Source: Salminus brasiliensis
Lineage: Eukaryota; Chordata; Actinopteri; Characiformes; Bryconidae
Direction of reading: 5' to 3'
Assembly: GCF_030463535.1 (NCBI RefSeq)
Contig: NC_132878.1
Coordinates: 21,875,925 to 21,939,924 of the forward strand
Length of the DNA stretch: 64,000 nt
Position 1 is the first letter of the stretch, and the number at the start of each line of letters is the position of its first letter. The translations under genes and the position numbers were made by a program. Below, piece after piece: positions 1-10,680 of this stretch. A model generated the notes under the pieces. It did no database searches. It worked only from the letters and a program-made list of their open reading frames with translations, and was not told where the DNA came from.

Positions 1-371
1 CTTTAGCAGGGGAACACGTCTGGCACTGCAAGATATGAGTCCCTGGCGGCGCAGTGTGTTACTGACGGTAGCCTTTGTAACGTTGGTCCCAGCTTTCTGC
101 AGGTCATTCACTAGGTCCCCCCGTGTGGTTCTGGGATTTTTGCTCACCGTTCTTGTGATCATTTTGACCCCACGGGCTGAGATCTTGTGTGGAGCCCCTG
201 ATCGAGGGAGATTAGCAGTGGTCTTGTAGGTCCCCCATTTTCTGATTATTGCTCCCACAGTAGATTTCTTCACACCAAGCTGCTTGCCCATTGCAGATTC
301 AGTCTTCCCAGCCTGGTGCAGGTCTACCATTTTGTTTCTGGTGTCCTTCGAAAGCTCTTTGGACTTCACCA
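1..371 (-). CDS. Tc1-like transposase, N-terminal part (edge-truncated)
   Basis: Partial transposase frame of the element at 1-707. Translation starts at 371 and runs off the window at base 1 without a stop. The visible 123 residues match the N-terminal DNA-binding half of DD34E Tc1 transposases: [10 protein letters not shown] start, a helix-turn-helix around [15 protein letters not shown], then the [11 protein letters not shown] segment that precedes the catalytic core. None of the D, D, E residues is inside the window, so activity cannot be judged. Confidence 0.85.
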
Positions 372-707
372 TAGTGGAGTTTGGAGTGTGACTGTTTGAG
401 GTTGTGGGCAGGTGTCTTTTATGCTGTTAACGAGTTCAAACAGGTGTCATTAATACAGGCAATGAGTGGAGGACAGAGAAACCTCTTAAAGAAGAAGTTA
501 CAGGTCTGTGACAGCCAGAAATCTTGCTTGTTTGTAGGTGACCAAATACTTATTTTCCACCATTATTTGCAAATAAATTCTTTAAAAATCAGACAATGTG
601 CCCCATAGTTGAGGTCTACCTATGATGTCAATTTCAGGCCTCTCTCATCTTTTTAAGTGGGATAACTTGCACAATTGGTGACTGACTAAATGCTTTTTTC
701 CCCACTG
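1..707 (-). mobile_element. Tc1-like transposon, 5' half, cut by window edge
   Basis: Read on the - strand, the element begins at a TA at 708-709 followed by CAGTGGGGAAAAAAGCA, the typical start of a fish Tc1 terminal inverted repeat. An inner AGTATTTGGTCACC-type direct repeat lies near 540-555. A transposase reading frame starts at 371 (ATGGTGAAGTCCAAAGAG). It stays open to base 1, giving 123 codons that begin [10 protein letters not shown] and include the paired helix-turn-helix DNA-binding region and a GAPHKIS linker. The catalytic domain would lie outside the window. No stop or frameshift is seen in the visible part, so this is a young copy or one that decayed little. The ORF on the opposite strand at 35-229 is its shadow. 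Confidence 0.88.
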
Positions 708-711
708 TATA

Positions 712-923
712 TTTGCCACCACAGAGTCCAGAGCTGAACCCCATTGAAATTCTTTGGGATGTACTGGAGAAGACTTTGGGCAGTGGTCCAAATCTCCCAC
801 CTTGGGGAAAATGTATGTAACTCTGAACACATATACACATTGATGTTGCAGAAGCTTGTGGAAACAATGCCACTGCAAATGTGTGCTGTAATCAAAGCTA
901 AAGGTGGTCCAGCGAAATATTAG
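712..923 (+). pseudogene. Tc1-like transposase C-terminal relic
   Basis: The + strand frame reads PQSPELNPIEILWDVLEK, which contains the NPIE motif carrying the catalytic glutamate of Tc1/mariner transposases. After frame disruptions it ends in VIKAKGGPAKY and a TAG at 921-923, the usual carboxy end of this family. The upstream part is absent because the element at 1-707 lies directly against it, which implies the younger Tc1 landed in this older copy. Confidence 0.75.
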
Positions 924-944
924 GAAATATTTTAATTTGGGGGG

Positions 945-1130
945 GGGGGCTGCCTGAAGCCCCTCCTCCCTAGACTAATGTCCTATAAATTCCATCCTTA
1001 CCTTGTTCACATGTCTACAACAAGTTTGCGCCACTTCTTGCCCCCCTTTTAACCCGGTCATCTCTCATTCCTGGCTCCACGTATCAGAGGAAGGACCGGC
1101 CTTCTTACCACAAGCAGAAGCCACCCGAAC
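945..1130 (+). repeat. Dispersed repeat of unrecognised family, copy 1
   Basis: About 170 bp beginning CTGAAGCCCCTCCTCCC and running through CATCCTTACCTTGTTCACAT to ATTCCTGGCTCCA is also present in the same orientation at about 44420-44580, with scattered substitutions and small indels. No terminal repeats, tRNA promoter boxes or coding potential are obvious. The family is not one I can name. Confidence 0.6.
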
Positions 1131-1979
1131 TTCAGCCTAAACCCTTCTCCTCCCTCTCTCACAGTCTTCTCCCAAATCATCTAAATCTGTTAATAGGATT
1201 TGTGACACTGATTATTATTTGATTATTTATTTATTTGGTAACATTGAACTTTTTAACATTTAAAATTTTATAAGCAAAATTTTTTAATTTTTGAATCAAC
1301 TTTTGCACAGTAGTATATTTAACAGAGTAACACTAGAGAATGTATTTACATATTCTTCTCCAGCTCTGAGGAGATAATGTCTAAAGAATGTTCACAATTT
1401 GAGTGCCTGTCATGAAAAAAAAAAAAGAGTTGTATCTTTTATCTTTTAGAAATATAATAAGATTTGTTCCCTGTAGCAGAATATGAGACGATTCAACAGT
1501 AGCATCACAAGAAATTCTTATATCATGTAGACAGCAAGGTGAAAAACGTACGGCTTACTAACGGCTTAATATTCCTGAACCATATTTAATTCATTTAATG
1601 AATTGCCAGAGGACGTAAAGGAGTGTCTGCAGTGGCTTTGTATTTAAGCCTAGTAAGGACTTGCCACAAAAAATGTTGTTGCTCTATTAATCTCTCATTG
1701 GACCTTAGAGAGATTAAATATGAAAGTTGTAATAGTATCAATTACTTTAGTTCACAGTGTTGGGTGACCTGCTGTAAAGAGTGCGCGGTGGGTGTTCATT
1801 GCGCAGAGCTGAAAGTGACAGTACAGCAACATTTTCTGCTTCACACTCTCATGCAGTCTCAAATAGACCTGCTAATGTGGTTTCAGACACTGTGTGAAAC
1901 ACTTATCTATGATGACTGGCAAGAGCATGTTGCATAGTTAAGCAGAAGTAGCAGCCTAGTATAGAATAGTTTGGCAAAA

Positions 1980-2312
1980 ACTGATCCCAGATGCAGTCGA
2001 TCAACCAAAACCAAAGATTGATATCTGGTGTGAGACTCTGTAGTTCAGAATGGGAGATGCTAGGCTATTATTGCTAACAAACACTGGACTACATGATTGT
2101 CCATGCTTTCAAACTGGACCAAAATGCACAGAATGATAGCACATGCTATGCTGGGGTATAAGGCTTCTGGCTGGGTGCAGTTTAAGCAGGTTGAGAGATA
2201 TTTTTGGGCGTGTCTTTACAAAGATGAAATTGGTGACCGCCTATTTGTCAGCTCACGTTGGCTGTCATTGGCTGTCTCTGCGGATCGACTGTACCTGGGA
2301 TCAGTGCCACAT
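1980..2312. repeat. Palindromic-ended dispersed repeat (MITE-like)
   Basis: The left end carries CTGATCCCAG and the right end carries CTGGGATCAG, an inverted pair about 320 bp apart. Related sequence occurs at about 55045-55160 (ACTGACCCCAGATAAAG... GGAGATGCTA... TGTTGCTAACA) and a fragment near 33222-33245. The pattern fits a non-autonomous DNA transposon. The exact termini are uncertain. Confidence 0.5.
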
Positions 2313-3136
2313 CGCTCATCTGATTTGAACTTTAGGTTTTGTCCACATTGTATATAACACTGTCATACTCATATCAGAAACCACATCAGCAAGTTTATTT
2401 CAGATAGATTTGAGGCTTCTGTGTGATGATTTTAAGAGTGTGTTTGCATGATGCTGGAGACCTTAGTGGAGACCTGCAAAACTGAATGAGCACATTTTTT
2501 CGAACACTTGTAAATATAAATACATGTGAGGTGAGGGACACATTTTGGAAAATCACTTTCTGTGTGTCTCTTCAAGAGGTTCGACCAGCCCCCACATTTG
2601 TCCACCTTGTATCATTGTCATGTCTTTATCTGAAGGCTTTCTATGCAGATCTGAGTCATTAGAAACACCCTTTTCGTGTCATTGCAGGCCCTGGTTGAGC
2701 TGGTTTTTGCCAAGCCCATTAAAGGGCAGTACAGCTGATTTGGAAAGCCTGATCTAGCATGTAGAGATGTGGAATTCTAACAGAAGAAACATCCAGAAAG
2801 TAATATTATAAATAGCCAGAGTTACACTGCTGGTACAGGTGTGGTCAGTGCGTGGTGTGCTGTCACAGCTGGACGTCTGTCCTGAACTGTGAATTATTTT
2901 CATAGAAAGGTTCAATCTACAGAGAAGTTTCATCAAACTATTGGAACCAGTGGTGCATTTTCATCTGTAGTTCTAAGAAGAGCCAACTGGTTTTTGGATT
3001 TTGTGCTATGTAAAACCATATGAAAAGATTTTCCACAAATGCAAAGAACACGTTCACCATTTGGACTTGAGTTGACTTTTTTTAATTGTTCTTTGTAGAA
3101 CTATTGCCTTTACTAAGGGACCCTGGATGTATTTAT

Positions 3137-3460
3137 GTAGGACTGGGCGATAAGGTAAAAATACTATATCATGATATTTAAAGACATTTTTCACGATACA
3201 CTATATTAATCACGATACATGTAAACACAGACTAAATCAGTTGTGACACATTCTTATAAACTACTATTCAAACACTCTCCCGTACTGAGCACAGTGATTT
3301 TTATTCAACATCTGCTGCTCTTCATCTAATTAAACCAGTGTAATTACACTGTAAGTAATGAAACCTGCAGCTAATCAGTGTTTATTAAGCACTAACAGTC
3401 TCCTCTAACATTATCAAGATACGGTAAAATATCTTATTGTCTAGCTCTATATTTAACGGA
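3137..3460. repeat. MITE-like element with GGGCGATA / TATTGTCTAG ends
   Basis: Begins GGACTGGGCGATAAGGTAAAAATA and ends near AAAATATCTTATTGTCTAGCTC. It has CACGATACA motifs internally and an AT-rich body. This resembles a common fish non-autonomous hAT-type element that starts GGGCTGGGCGATATGG. It has no coding capacity. Confidence 0.55.
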
Positions 3461-4105
3461 TGGTTAAAACATCCAGTTTAAGCCAAATATGTGTGGTTTT
3501 ATGTGCAGTTAATGCAAAACAAGTGAAAGTCCTGTCCTGCTTGTAATTATAAAAATGAACCTTTTCCCAGTGCATTTACTGAATGAAACTGAATGGAAGG
3601 GTTATCCTGTTCCATAGTGATGCATAGGCCGCTAAACCATTTTACACTTGACATTGGATATAATGTGGAAATGATCATTTATGTTCACCTAGTTTGAATA
3701 AGATGCTCCAAGTTGCCCCACCCCACTTGTAAGACCAAATTTGCCTTGCTGTCACCAACATACAGGAAGTTTTAGGACAGCATGCACTAACAACTGGAAA
3801 GTTGTTGACTGTGTAGGTTTTAGGTTTATTTTCCACTCTGGTGTCAAATATCTTGTTCACACGGTGCAAAACACGTCCTGTTTTGATGATGCAGAAAGTC
3901 GGTCTCCTACGTTAAGAGTTTAAGCTGTTAGTTGGCCTAAAGTTACTGAAGGTAGAAAATATTCTTGCAACACAATAGCAGCTAAACCAGCAATTGATTT
4001 GTCTTTTGATTTGTTTGGAGCACCTCCCGGTTTCCACTAGGTGTGCATACACACACACACACATAAATGGGCTGAACTCCACTCCCTTCAACTGCTGTAT
4101 TCTCC

Positions 4106-4111
4106 TATAAG
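4106..4111 (+). promoter_or_regulatory. Candidate TATA box of the uroplakin gene
   Basis: TATAAG within CTCCTATAAGGGGT lies about 119 bp before the start codon at 4225. That would put transcription initiation near 4135-4140 and give a 5' UTR of about 85-90 nt. No other core element is obvious. This is inferred from motif and spacing only. Confidence 0.4.
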
Positions 4112-4224
4112 GGGTGGGAGGATATTTGTCAGGGACGCTTTTAAGTGGCAAAACCTGCCAGGTTTCATCCACACAGCGTATTATTAGAAAGGAACACATT
4201 GTGTCCTCGTCATTTGATTCCAAA

Positions 4225-4285
4225 ATGGAAGTCTACATAGTTGTCTGCTTTATATGTATGCTACCTGTTGGAATCCATGCACAAA
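4225..4285 (+). CDS. upk3l: upk3-like exon 1 (signal peptide)
   Basis: Starts at the first ATG in a good context (CCAAAATGG) and encodes a hydrophobic leader, MEVYIVVCFICMLPVGIHAQ. The donor is AAA|GTAAGT at 4286, phase 1. Confidence 0.85.
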
Positions 4286-7200
4286 GTAAGTACTTTTTCT
4301 TTCATCGTTTCATAATATTTAGTGCCTTTATGACTATAAACCTTAGTGGTAATGTTGGCATTCTGTATATGGGTATGTTTCCTTATGTTTACAGTAAATA
4401 AAACAAAAGGCTAGATTAAAAATCTCACAGTAATGCCCAACATTTTCTAAAATTACTCATAGTTTCTCCAATGACAAACTGTACGTTTTCTCCAATAATG
4501 TAGGATCCTCATTTTGATAATATTACACTAATACAGAAAAGTAGGTTTAAGAATTTAGCAAAATTGCAGATTATTTGCTGTGTTTATGTAGTATCTGTCA
4601 ACACTCATAAAAATAAAGGTGCCACGCCCTTAAACAGGGTTCTGTTGTAATGTTCAAGAAACATTTCAATGCATAAATGGTTCTTTATTTATTTACATAA
4701 AAGAACTTTTGCAAAAGGGTTCCACTATTGTTACATGTTAAAAACCATTTCTCTTAGAGTGTAAAACATCCACTTTTGTCAAGATATATACATTGCAGGG
4801 TTCTTTTGTGAATCAAACTGGTTCCTTTATCCCAAAACCCAGTTCAGCAACTTTCTTTTCAAGCATTAATGCTCCTATCAGTTGTAGCCACTCTTTAAAA
4901 TCTATATGTCTCTTGTACCTCACATATAATACGGAACCTTGAGCACCTTGACCTGTGCTTCTTTACTTTGAGTAACATTAGTTTTCTACTAACAGCCACT
5001 AACAGCTGACTCTTTTCAGCAAAGCAACATTTCTATAATCAGTTAAAGGTGTCTTCAGTCATTTCCTGACTTACACAGGCTCTGTAGCTTGCCACGTCCT
5101 ATTTATTCATACACCTGTTTTAAGCACTGCAAAGAAAAGGTTTCAGTCTGGCAAAGTGCCAGCTAATCTTGTCTTTTCTTCATCACTAAATCCCATAAAC
5201 CAGCAATTTTCATCACAACAAGAACACCTGCCATCAGTCGAAAATGGTGAGTTGGGTAAGCCTAAACAGTAAAGCAGGAGTGCCGAACCCCAGTCACTGC
5301 TTGTGCGCTCCCGGGGAGAAGCCGTTGCGATGGTACGCACACAGAAACTTTCAGACAAGACTGGACTCGTTTTCCGATACTTCGCATCCACATAGCGGCC
5401 CTGTTCTCATTGCGCAACGAGCAGATACCTCAGCAGGTGTAAATGCAACAGGTGGAATGTAACAGCTACAGTAGTAAAAAGGGTCCAGATACTACACGGT
5501 TCTTGATTTTGCACCTATGACCTCTGTGTGGGTGTCAGTCATTATAGTCTGTAATTTCACTTTTCCAACCTCTCTTTATCTTCTGGAATTAATCAGGGCT
5601 CCTTGTTACTATGCTAAGGTGTCATATGTAAATGATATCTGTTCTCATTGGCTGTGCTGTATTGTACATAATTTATAAAGCATTCCAGGCTGAAACACTC
5701 ATTGTAATGACAATGTTAATGGGCAGGGCCAACTGCTGTAGGCTGATTCATGATGGTTAATTGTACAGTCAGTTGCATTTCCATGCATTGTACATATCGT
5801 TGCTGTCTGAACAAAACCTTGGATCTCCATAACAGAAACTTTACAAGATGAGCAAAAAACTTTCCTAACTTTCAATGGAAGTCATTGGATCAAAGGATTT
5901 TATTTCATGTCATTTTGGAGCATTTCTGTAGATCCATTCATGACTTTTAGGCACATGCAAAGAACAGCTGCCAGATTCAAATATATACTTAGAGTTTATT
6001 ATCAAAAAGTGAAAAATGGAGATACAAGGTTTTGAGTGACAATATGCAAGTTATGCACAACAATAGGTCTTCATCAAATCCAAGTTTCAAATGATCAACA
6101 ATTATAACATGGTTTGTTATTGCTAGTGACTTCTAAGAGTTCATTAATTAGGTAAAACCGCAGTGCAAAAAGGTTGATAATGGGAACAGCCTTGACCATC
6201 AGCCTAATCATGCTTATTTAATCCAACAGGCACAACCGTTAACTGCAAGCCAGGCATTAATCAGGCTTTGGCAGCAAGCATCACCACCAACACTGTGATC
6301 CTGCTGCAGCCAGGTTGTTGCTTTGATAACCTCACAAATCTGCTTTGCACATCTAACACCTGTGAGATATGGCTGGTGCCTGCAGTGGATACAGGTGACC
6401 TTTTTTTTTTCTTTACCTAAATTGAACAATTCACCAAAAAAAAAAATGCAACACGAATTAAATTTACACCCGTATACAACACATCGACAAATCACCTAGA
6501 AATGCCAGGGCTTGAAAGCTTAGCATCTTGCTGACTGTGCCCTAATAGCCTCTCTGGCTACATTAATGTTGTTGAAATATTAAAATATTTGTTTAATGAC
6601 CATTATGCTATTACATATTTGTTTCCTTTGTAGGGGTCAGCAAGTTTGATGCAAACAAAAACAGACCAGATTTTCTCAGCCTGTCTCCATACCCTTCAGC
6701 TTTCACTGGCAACAGCCCTGGGAATTACTTTTTGACCAAAGTTGGTGTTCAGAATGATTTTCCCTGCCCCCCTTCTGCAAGCAACTACTTCAGAGTGGGA
6801 GCAGATGGTGCTTGCTCCACCACTAACTGCAATGGGGTATTACCTGAGGGGTCATCTCCAAGGTACCATGCAGCACGTTCATGTTCGAGTGCAAATAAAG
6901 CATCTTACCTTTCTGCTGTGTTCCTGAGTTGACTGAAAGTAGTGTAAGCTTGTGAACATTAATTTGTTTCTATTCTGTGAAGTGTGATTGCTTGCCATCA
7001 TTTTTGTGGCTTTTCAGTTTCAAGTATCTTCTCATTGAGCCAGTTAAAAAGACACTTCTTGGAGAGACACAATGGTCTGACAACATCCCTCTGCGCATTT
7101 GTAAGAAATGTTCAATGGCAGGTTTATTTAGTTGCTTAATTAAAGCTTGACTGTAGCTTTGCAATTTATCCGACATGTCTGTTCCCTTAGTAAAAGACCC

Positions 7201-8268
7201 TGGCACTCTTGGTGACGGTTTTGCGGGAAGGTCTGGTGCTATGGTTGTCATCACAACGATTCTGTGTGTTGCTATGGCTCTGCTTTTGCTATTCCTCATC
7301 GTTGTCCTAGCACTGTGCTGGTAGGTATATCTAGACCTATTTATCTTAATTAGTTAGTGTTGCTGTCAAATGATCGGTTCAGAGATATGCTTTTTAATCA
7401 TATCTTTTACAGTTTGTGAACATTGCCTGTAGAAATGATTGGCCTAGAATTACTTTGATTAAGATCTTGTTAGATCTTTGTATGATACCAAAATCCTGTA
7501 AGGTTACCCTTTTGTAGATACAAGTTTCTTACAAAAGAGGTATGTGTAGAAAATCAAGATAATCAATAGACTATAAAGATAAATAAAGATAAAAAACCCA
7601 GACTGTGAGCCAGCTTTGGATTGTTTTTGTTTATCATAGGATGTGATAGCAATTTTCAAAAATCCTGTTCATCAAATCCAGCTTATAATCCTTATATAGA
7701 CATTAAACTGACTACAGAATAATGATACAAGGTCTGTGCAAGCATGGTGGTGGTAGTGTTTCTGAAATAGGAAATATGAGCCACCTTGTATCTGCACTAA
7801 AATTACAGTAGGTGTGCAGATTAACTTCAACATTAAAATTAAACTTAAACTTAAAACCCTAAAAAAACATTTCTTACTTTGGTAAGAACATACTCTTAGT
7901 TTCTTACTTAATTGTTTTTTTTCTTTACAGGGATTCGTTTCAGAAACACTGCTTGGTTGTTGTTGGTCAAAAAGCAGACTTGATAGGGAATCCTGCATAC
8001 ATTTCTGCAGAATTCAATTTCAAAATCTAACAGAAATGTTTTCTCTTCCAGCTGTGGAGATAAAAGCAGCAAAGGACCTGGTTCAGTGGTGGGATCATTT
8101 CGCATCCCCCACTATGACACACACCACCTGAAGGACCCCTCCCCATACGACAACCCCGCGTACGAGAGAGAGAGGAAGTACACCACACAAGACACCTTGC
8201 CCAAGTCTAAAGCCACCTCTGCTGTAAATCCTGCCACACAGGATACCATTAAAATGCAGAAGATATGA
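4225..8268 (+). CDS. upk3l: Uroplakin III-like membrane protein (upk3-like), six coding exons
   Basis: Single-pass type I membrane protein of the uroplakin III family. In mammals these pair with tetraspanin uroplakins in the apical plaques of urothelium; fish homologues are epithelial. Coding exons 4225-4285, 6230-6394, 6634-6862, 7018-7100, 7191-7320 and 8052-8268 sum to 885 nt (294 residues plus stop), and all introns are GT-AG with consistent phase. Residues 1-20 are a signal peptide. The ectodomain has paired cysteines and an NLT sequon at 54. Family hallmarks follow in order: YFRVGADGACS, FKYLLIEP, TQWSDNIPLRI and GRSGAMVVITTIL (about 192-204), leading into a helix ending near 222. The tail (223-294) carries YDNPAY at 255-260. 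The length matches UPK3A (287). Position beside rasa4 mirrors human UPK3BL-RASA4, which favours the UPK3B-like branch; exact paralogue naming is inference. Confidence 0.87.
4286..6229. other. upk3-like intron 1
   Basis: Holds a MITE-like element at about 4604-4762. A locally GC-richer, CpG-containing patch at about 5260-5440 has no recognised coding content. The rest is AT-rich unique sequence with no convincing exon. Confidence 0.6.
4604..4762. repeat. MITE-like 'GGTTCTTTA' element
   Basis: Starts ACTCATAAAAATAAAGGTGCC and ends AACCATTTCTCTTAGAGTGTA, with internal GGTTCTTTA and GGGTTCC motifs. This is the pattern of a common small fish repeat with ends like ACACTCTTAAAAATAAAGGTGCC. A related copy is at about 22975-23117 and partial ones lie near 8915-8950 and 11665-11790. 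Confidence 0.55.
6230..6394 (+). CDS. upk3l: upk3-like exon 2 (membrane-distal ectodomain)
   Basis: Acceptor ATCCAACAG at 6229, donor ACAG|GTGACC. Encodes residues 21-75, with cysteines at 26, 50, 51, 60 and 65 and the LLQPGCCFDNLT segment, corresponding to the LEKPLCMFD region of UPK3A. Confidence 0.85.
6634..6862 (+). CDS. upk3l: upk3-like exon 3 (ectodomain core)
   Basis: Acceptor TTTGTAG at 6633, donor CCAAG|GTACCA at 6863. Encodes residues 76-151 with YFRVGADGACSTTNC, the counterpart of the RVGANGTC motif of uroplakin III. Confidence 0.87.
7018..7100 (+). CDS. upk3l: upk3-like exon 4 (membrane-proximal ectodomain)
   Basis: Acceptor TTTTCAG at 7017, donor CATTT|GTAAGA at 7101. Encodes FKYLLIEPVKKTLL and ETQWSDNIPLRI, the most diagnostic uroplakin III block. 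Confidence 0.87.
7191..7320 (+). CDS. upk3l: upk3-like exon 5 (transmembrane segment)
   Basis: Acceptor CCCTTAG at 7190, donor TGCTG|GTAGGT at 7321. Encodes residues 180-222: a DGFAGRSGAMVVITTIL junction, then a hydrophobic helix. Confidence 0.87.
8052..8268 (+). CDS. upk3l: upk3-like exon 6 (cytoplasmic tail)
   Basis: Acceptor TCTTCCAG at 8051, stop TGA at 8266-8268. Encodes residues 223-294, rich in Ser, Thr, Lys and Tyr, with YDNPAY at 255-260 and further tyrosines at 244 and 266. No AATAAA lies close downstream; the nearest clear one is at 9093. Confidence 0.85.
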
Positions 8269-8486
8269 GCACAGAGAACTCTGCATTAGGGCACAGAAAT
8301 GGAAGAGTGAGATCACACATGCTAATGTGGCTAACAATGAGTGGAAGGTAGCAGAGAACTGAAACATAGTGTTGACTGTTGTTTATAGCTTTCATTCATT
8401 ACTTAGGGTAAGAAATATTAGTTAGGATGTCATGATACCCTTTTCTGTGCATCATGGGTGTTACCGGTTCTTAAACCACTAATGTA

Positions 8487-8640
8487 CACTGATCCCGCCA
8501 TAACACTATAATCATTTAGTACTGCTTAATATTGTGTAGGCCCCCCTTGTGCCACCAAAACAGATCTGACCTGTTAAGACATGGACTCTACAAGACCTCA
8601 GATGTTACAGCAGGTCTTTGTAGAGGTACGTCTACCATGG
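8487..8640 (-). mobile_element. Tc1/mariner-type relic, 3' terminal part
   Basis: Begins TACACTGATCCCGCCATAACACTATAATCAT, the terminal inverted repeat of a common fish family whose ends read TACACTGATCAGCCATAACATTATGACCAC. It continues AATATTGTGTAGGCCCCCCTTGTGCC and CATGGACTCTACAAGACCTC, the family's 3' segment on the - strand. Decayed and non-coding. Relatives are at 14495-14715 and 60230-60925. Confidence 0.65.
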
Positions 8641-8642
8641 AT

Positions 8643-8864
8643 TCATTTTGCTATGAGGGCAGTTTCTGTAGAGTGTGTCGGTTTGAAGCCAGGCGGCTTG
8701 GAGTCCAAGAGTCGGTTCTGACTGAATAGATTGTTGATGGAGTTGATTTTAGACAAAGCATTTGAGAAGAAAGAAAGGAGAGATAGTGGTCGATAGTTGC
8801 GGATGCCTGAACTGTCTAGTGTTGCTTTTTTAGGATTGAAACAACCTGACAGTCTTGGAACCAT
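8643..8864 (-). pseudogene. L2/Rex1-type LINE reverse transcriptase fragment
   Basis: The - strand frame contains NYRPLSLLSFFSNALSKI, then SQNRLLDSKPPGFKPTHST and ETALIAK. These correspond to the NYRPVSLLP...ALE and LS..QSGFR.GHSTETAL motifs near the start of reverse transcriptases in non-LTR retrotransposons. Only about 70 residues survive. Confidence 0.75.
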
Positions 8865-9514
8865 GACATGATGGTGCAGGGTCTGATGATGGGCTGTTTA
8901 GGTTGACAGTACTCTACACTAACAAAACATTGGTTCTGTAGTAAAGGCACTTATTTTGTATAAAACCACAACCACTCAAAGATTTATTCATCATAGAGAA
9001 AAAACATTTAAACCATTTTATTAAAGAGTGTTATCAGATATTACTCTCAATCAACAAGAAAAAAATGGTTTAAATAGTGTTTCCAAACTTACAATAAAGT
9101 ATAATAAAAAAAGTACATATTAAAGATTGTAATTTGGTTTTTTTTGTGTTTTTTTTTGCCATATTGTCCATTCTTAATTTTTAGCTACAGTAGCATTTTG
9201 ATTAAACTAGTCCTTTCATTTACAACCAAGGTTCTATTCAGTAAAGTCACTATTTTGTGTGCTCCAAATCTTGAATTGAATTTGAATTTGAATTTGAATT
9301 TGATCTGAATTTACTAAAGATTTCCTAAAACATAATTTTCCTCATCCCTTTTTATTATTTTCAAGTATATAGTGATATTGACAAGTGACTTTAAAAGCAC
9401 AATCCTGTTACTCCAGTTATAGATTAAAAGTGATTAGTCATTAATTATGCATAAATGCAAGTAAACAAAAGTTTGTTTTTGTTAACCTTAATTAATTCAT
9501 GCTGCTTGCCAACA

Positions 9515-9862
9515 GCAGCCAGAGTCAGAGATAGCACAATTGGCCCTGCTCTCTCTCGGGGTTAGGTTGATGGCACTCCCTCCCCACACTCCTAGTGTGA
9601 CGTTGGTCAGCACAGGCGTCTGTTAGCTCTGGGAAGCCGTGCTTTCCTTAGAGCGTGCTGGCTACCTGGCATGCTGCATCAGCAGAAGTTCGAAAAAGAG
9701 GCAGTGACTAGCTTCACAATGTGTCAGAGGAGATATGTGCTAGTCTTTACCCTCCTAGTTTTGGGAGCATTGGTGATAGTGGGAGTTCACATAAATGGGG
9801 ATTGGGTAATTTGCCTTCTACGTTTGAGTGGAAAATGGGATAAAATTAGAAATAAATGATAA
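9515..9862 (+). mobile_element. tRNA-derived SINE, 5'-truncated copy
   Basis: Contains CACAATTGGCCCTGCTCTCTCT, GGTTGATGGCACTCCCTCCC, GCGTGCTGGCTACCTGGCATGCTGCATCAGCAGAAGTTCG and a tail with ATTGGGTAATTTGCC. This order is that of a widespread fish SINE. The tRNA-like head is missing here but present in the - strand copy at 34370-34712. The ORF at 9671-9859, which looks like a signal anchor, lies wholly inside this repeat. Confidence 0.7.
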
Positions 9863-10544
9863 AAAAACATAAATAAATAACCCTTACCATGTTACGTTTA
9901 ACCCACGTTACTAATGTGAGCTATTGTCAGATACCTTGTACAAATAAAATGCCATTCCTGAGATGGTCTAGCACAATTATGAAGGGTTAAATGCATTTTT
10001 TCTTAGATTTCTTAAATGACAACTGTGGAATTACCCAGTGGGTCAGGGCAGAAATGGCCTGCATTACAAGAGAAGTACAAGCTCAGTACAATCAAGTTTA
10101 TTCAGGTTCAGTGAAGTAGAAAATTGCCAAAGGAAAGTAGAAATACATCAAACACAATGTACATTACACAACGCGTCATTACTTCTGCTGCAGACGTTCT
10201 GTAATATAATCATGTACCGAACCAACTGTGATTATTCAGATATGCACACATTCCAGTATTGTCGGTACTTACAAAAACAAAATTGCAAAAAGATTTAGTA
10301 CGGGATGCGATCCTGTGCTCATGTGGTCTGTGTAGATGAAATGAAATAAAAACTGCAATTACTGCAATTAATGTGTAATGAACCGTGATGTTCACTAGGT
10401 GGAGCTGCTTGACACAAAGCTCAATTCCACTTTGTATCTGTTAGAGTGCTGCAGTACGGGGCTTGCGGATGATTTACAAGGTGTCAAAAATGATTAGAGG
10501 CAAAAGGGCAAAAATGTTCCTCAAATAACCCTGTAAGTGTAATA

Positions 10545-10680
10545 AATCAGGTCCAGGACTATGGGCACAGCACAGTTTGATGATTTCCCTACTCTAACAC
10601 ACTTACTTAACCTGGCCATTAACAGATGACTTGGATCAGGTGTATGATTTAGGGAATTACAACCCTGTACTGGATACTGG
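10545..10680. repeat. MITE-like fragment
   Basis: CAGGTCCAGGACTATGGGCACAGCACAG, CCTACTCTAACACACTTA and ATCAGGTGTATG resemble a small fish palindromic repeat built from 'gtcctggagggcc...ctctaacacacctgattcaa...tcaggtgtgttagagtaggg'. Non-coding; boundaries uncertain. Confidence 0.45.

Larger units (their letters stand above)
924..4224. other. Region upstream of the uroplakin gene
   Basis: No gene recognised. It contains the dispersed repeat at 945-1130, AT-rich unique sequence, a palindromic repeat at about 1980-2312, a MITE-like element at about 3137-3460 and a short CA run near 4045-4062. The short ORFs at 1623-1937, 2097-2357 and 3912-4223 have no recognisable domains and no convincing exon context. 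Confidence 0.6.

Noticed and set aside
5143-5462. Overlapping ORFs in a GC-richer patch of upk3-like intron 1
   Set aside because: Neither strand shows a recognisable domain, and the uroplakin reading frame is complete without it.
9719-9807. Candidate first exon MCQRRYVLVFTLLVLGALVI, resembling a type II membrane protein signal anchor
   Set aside because: The sequence lies inside a SINE (9515-9862) whose tail has this text in many fish copies, and the possible donor does not fit the phase of the next candidate exon.
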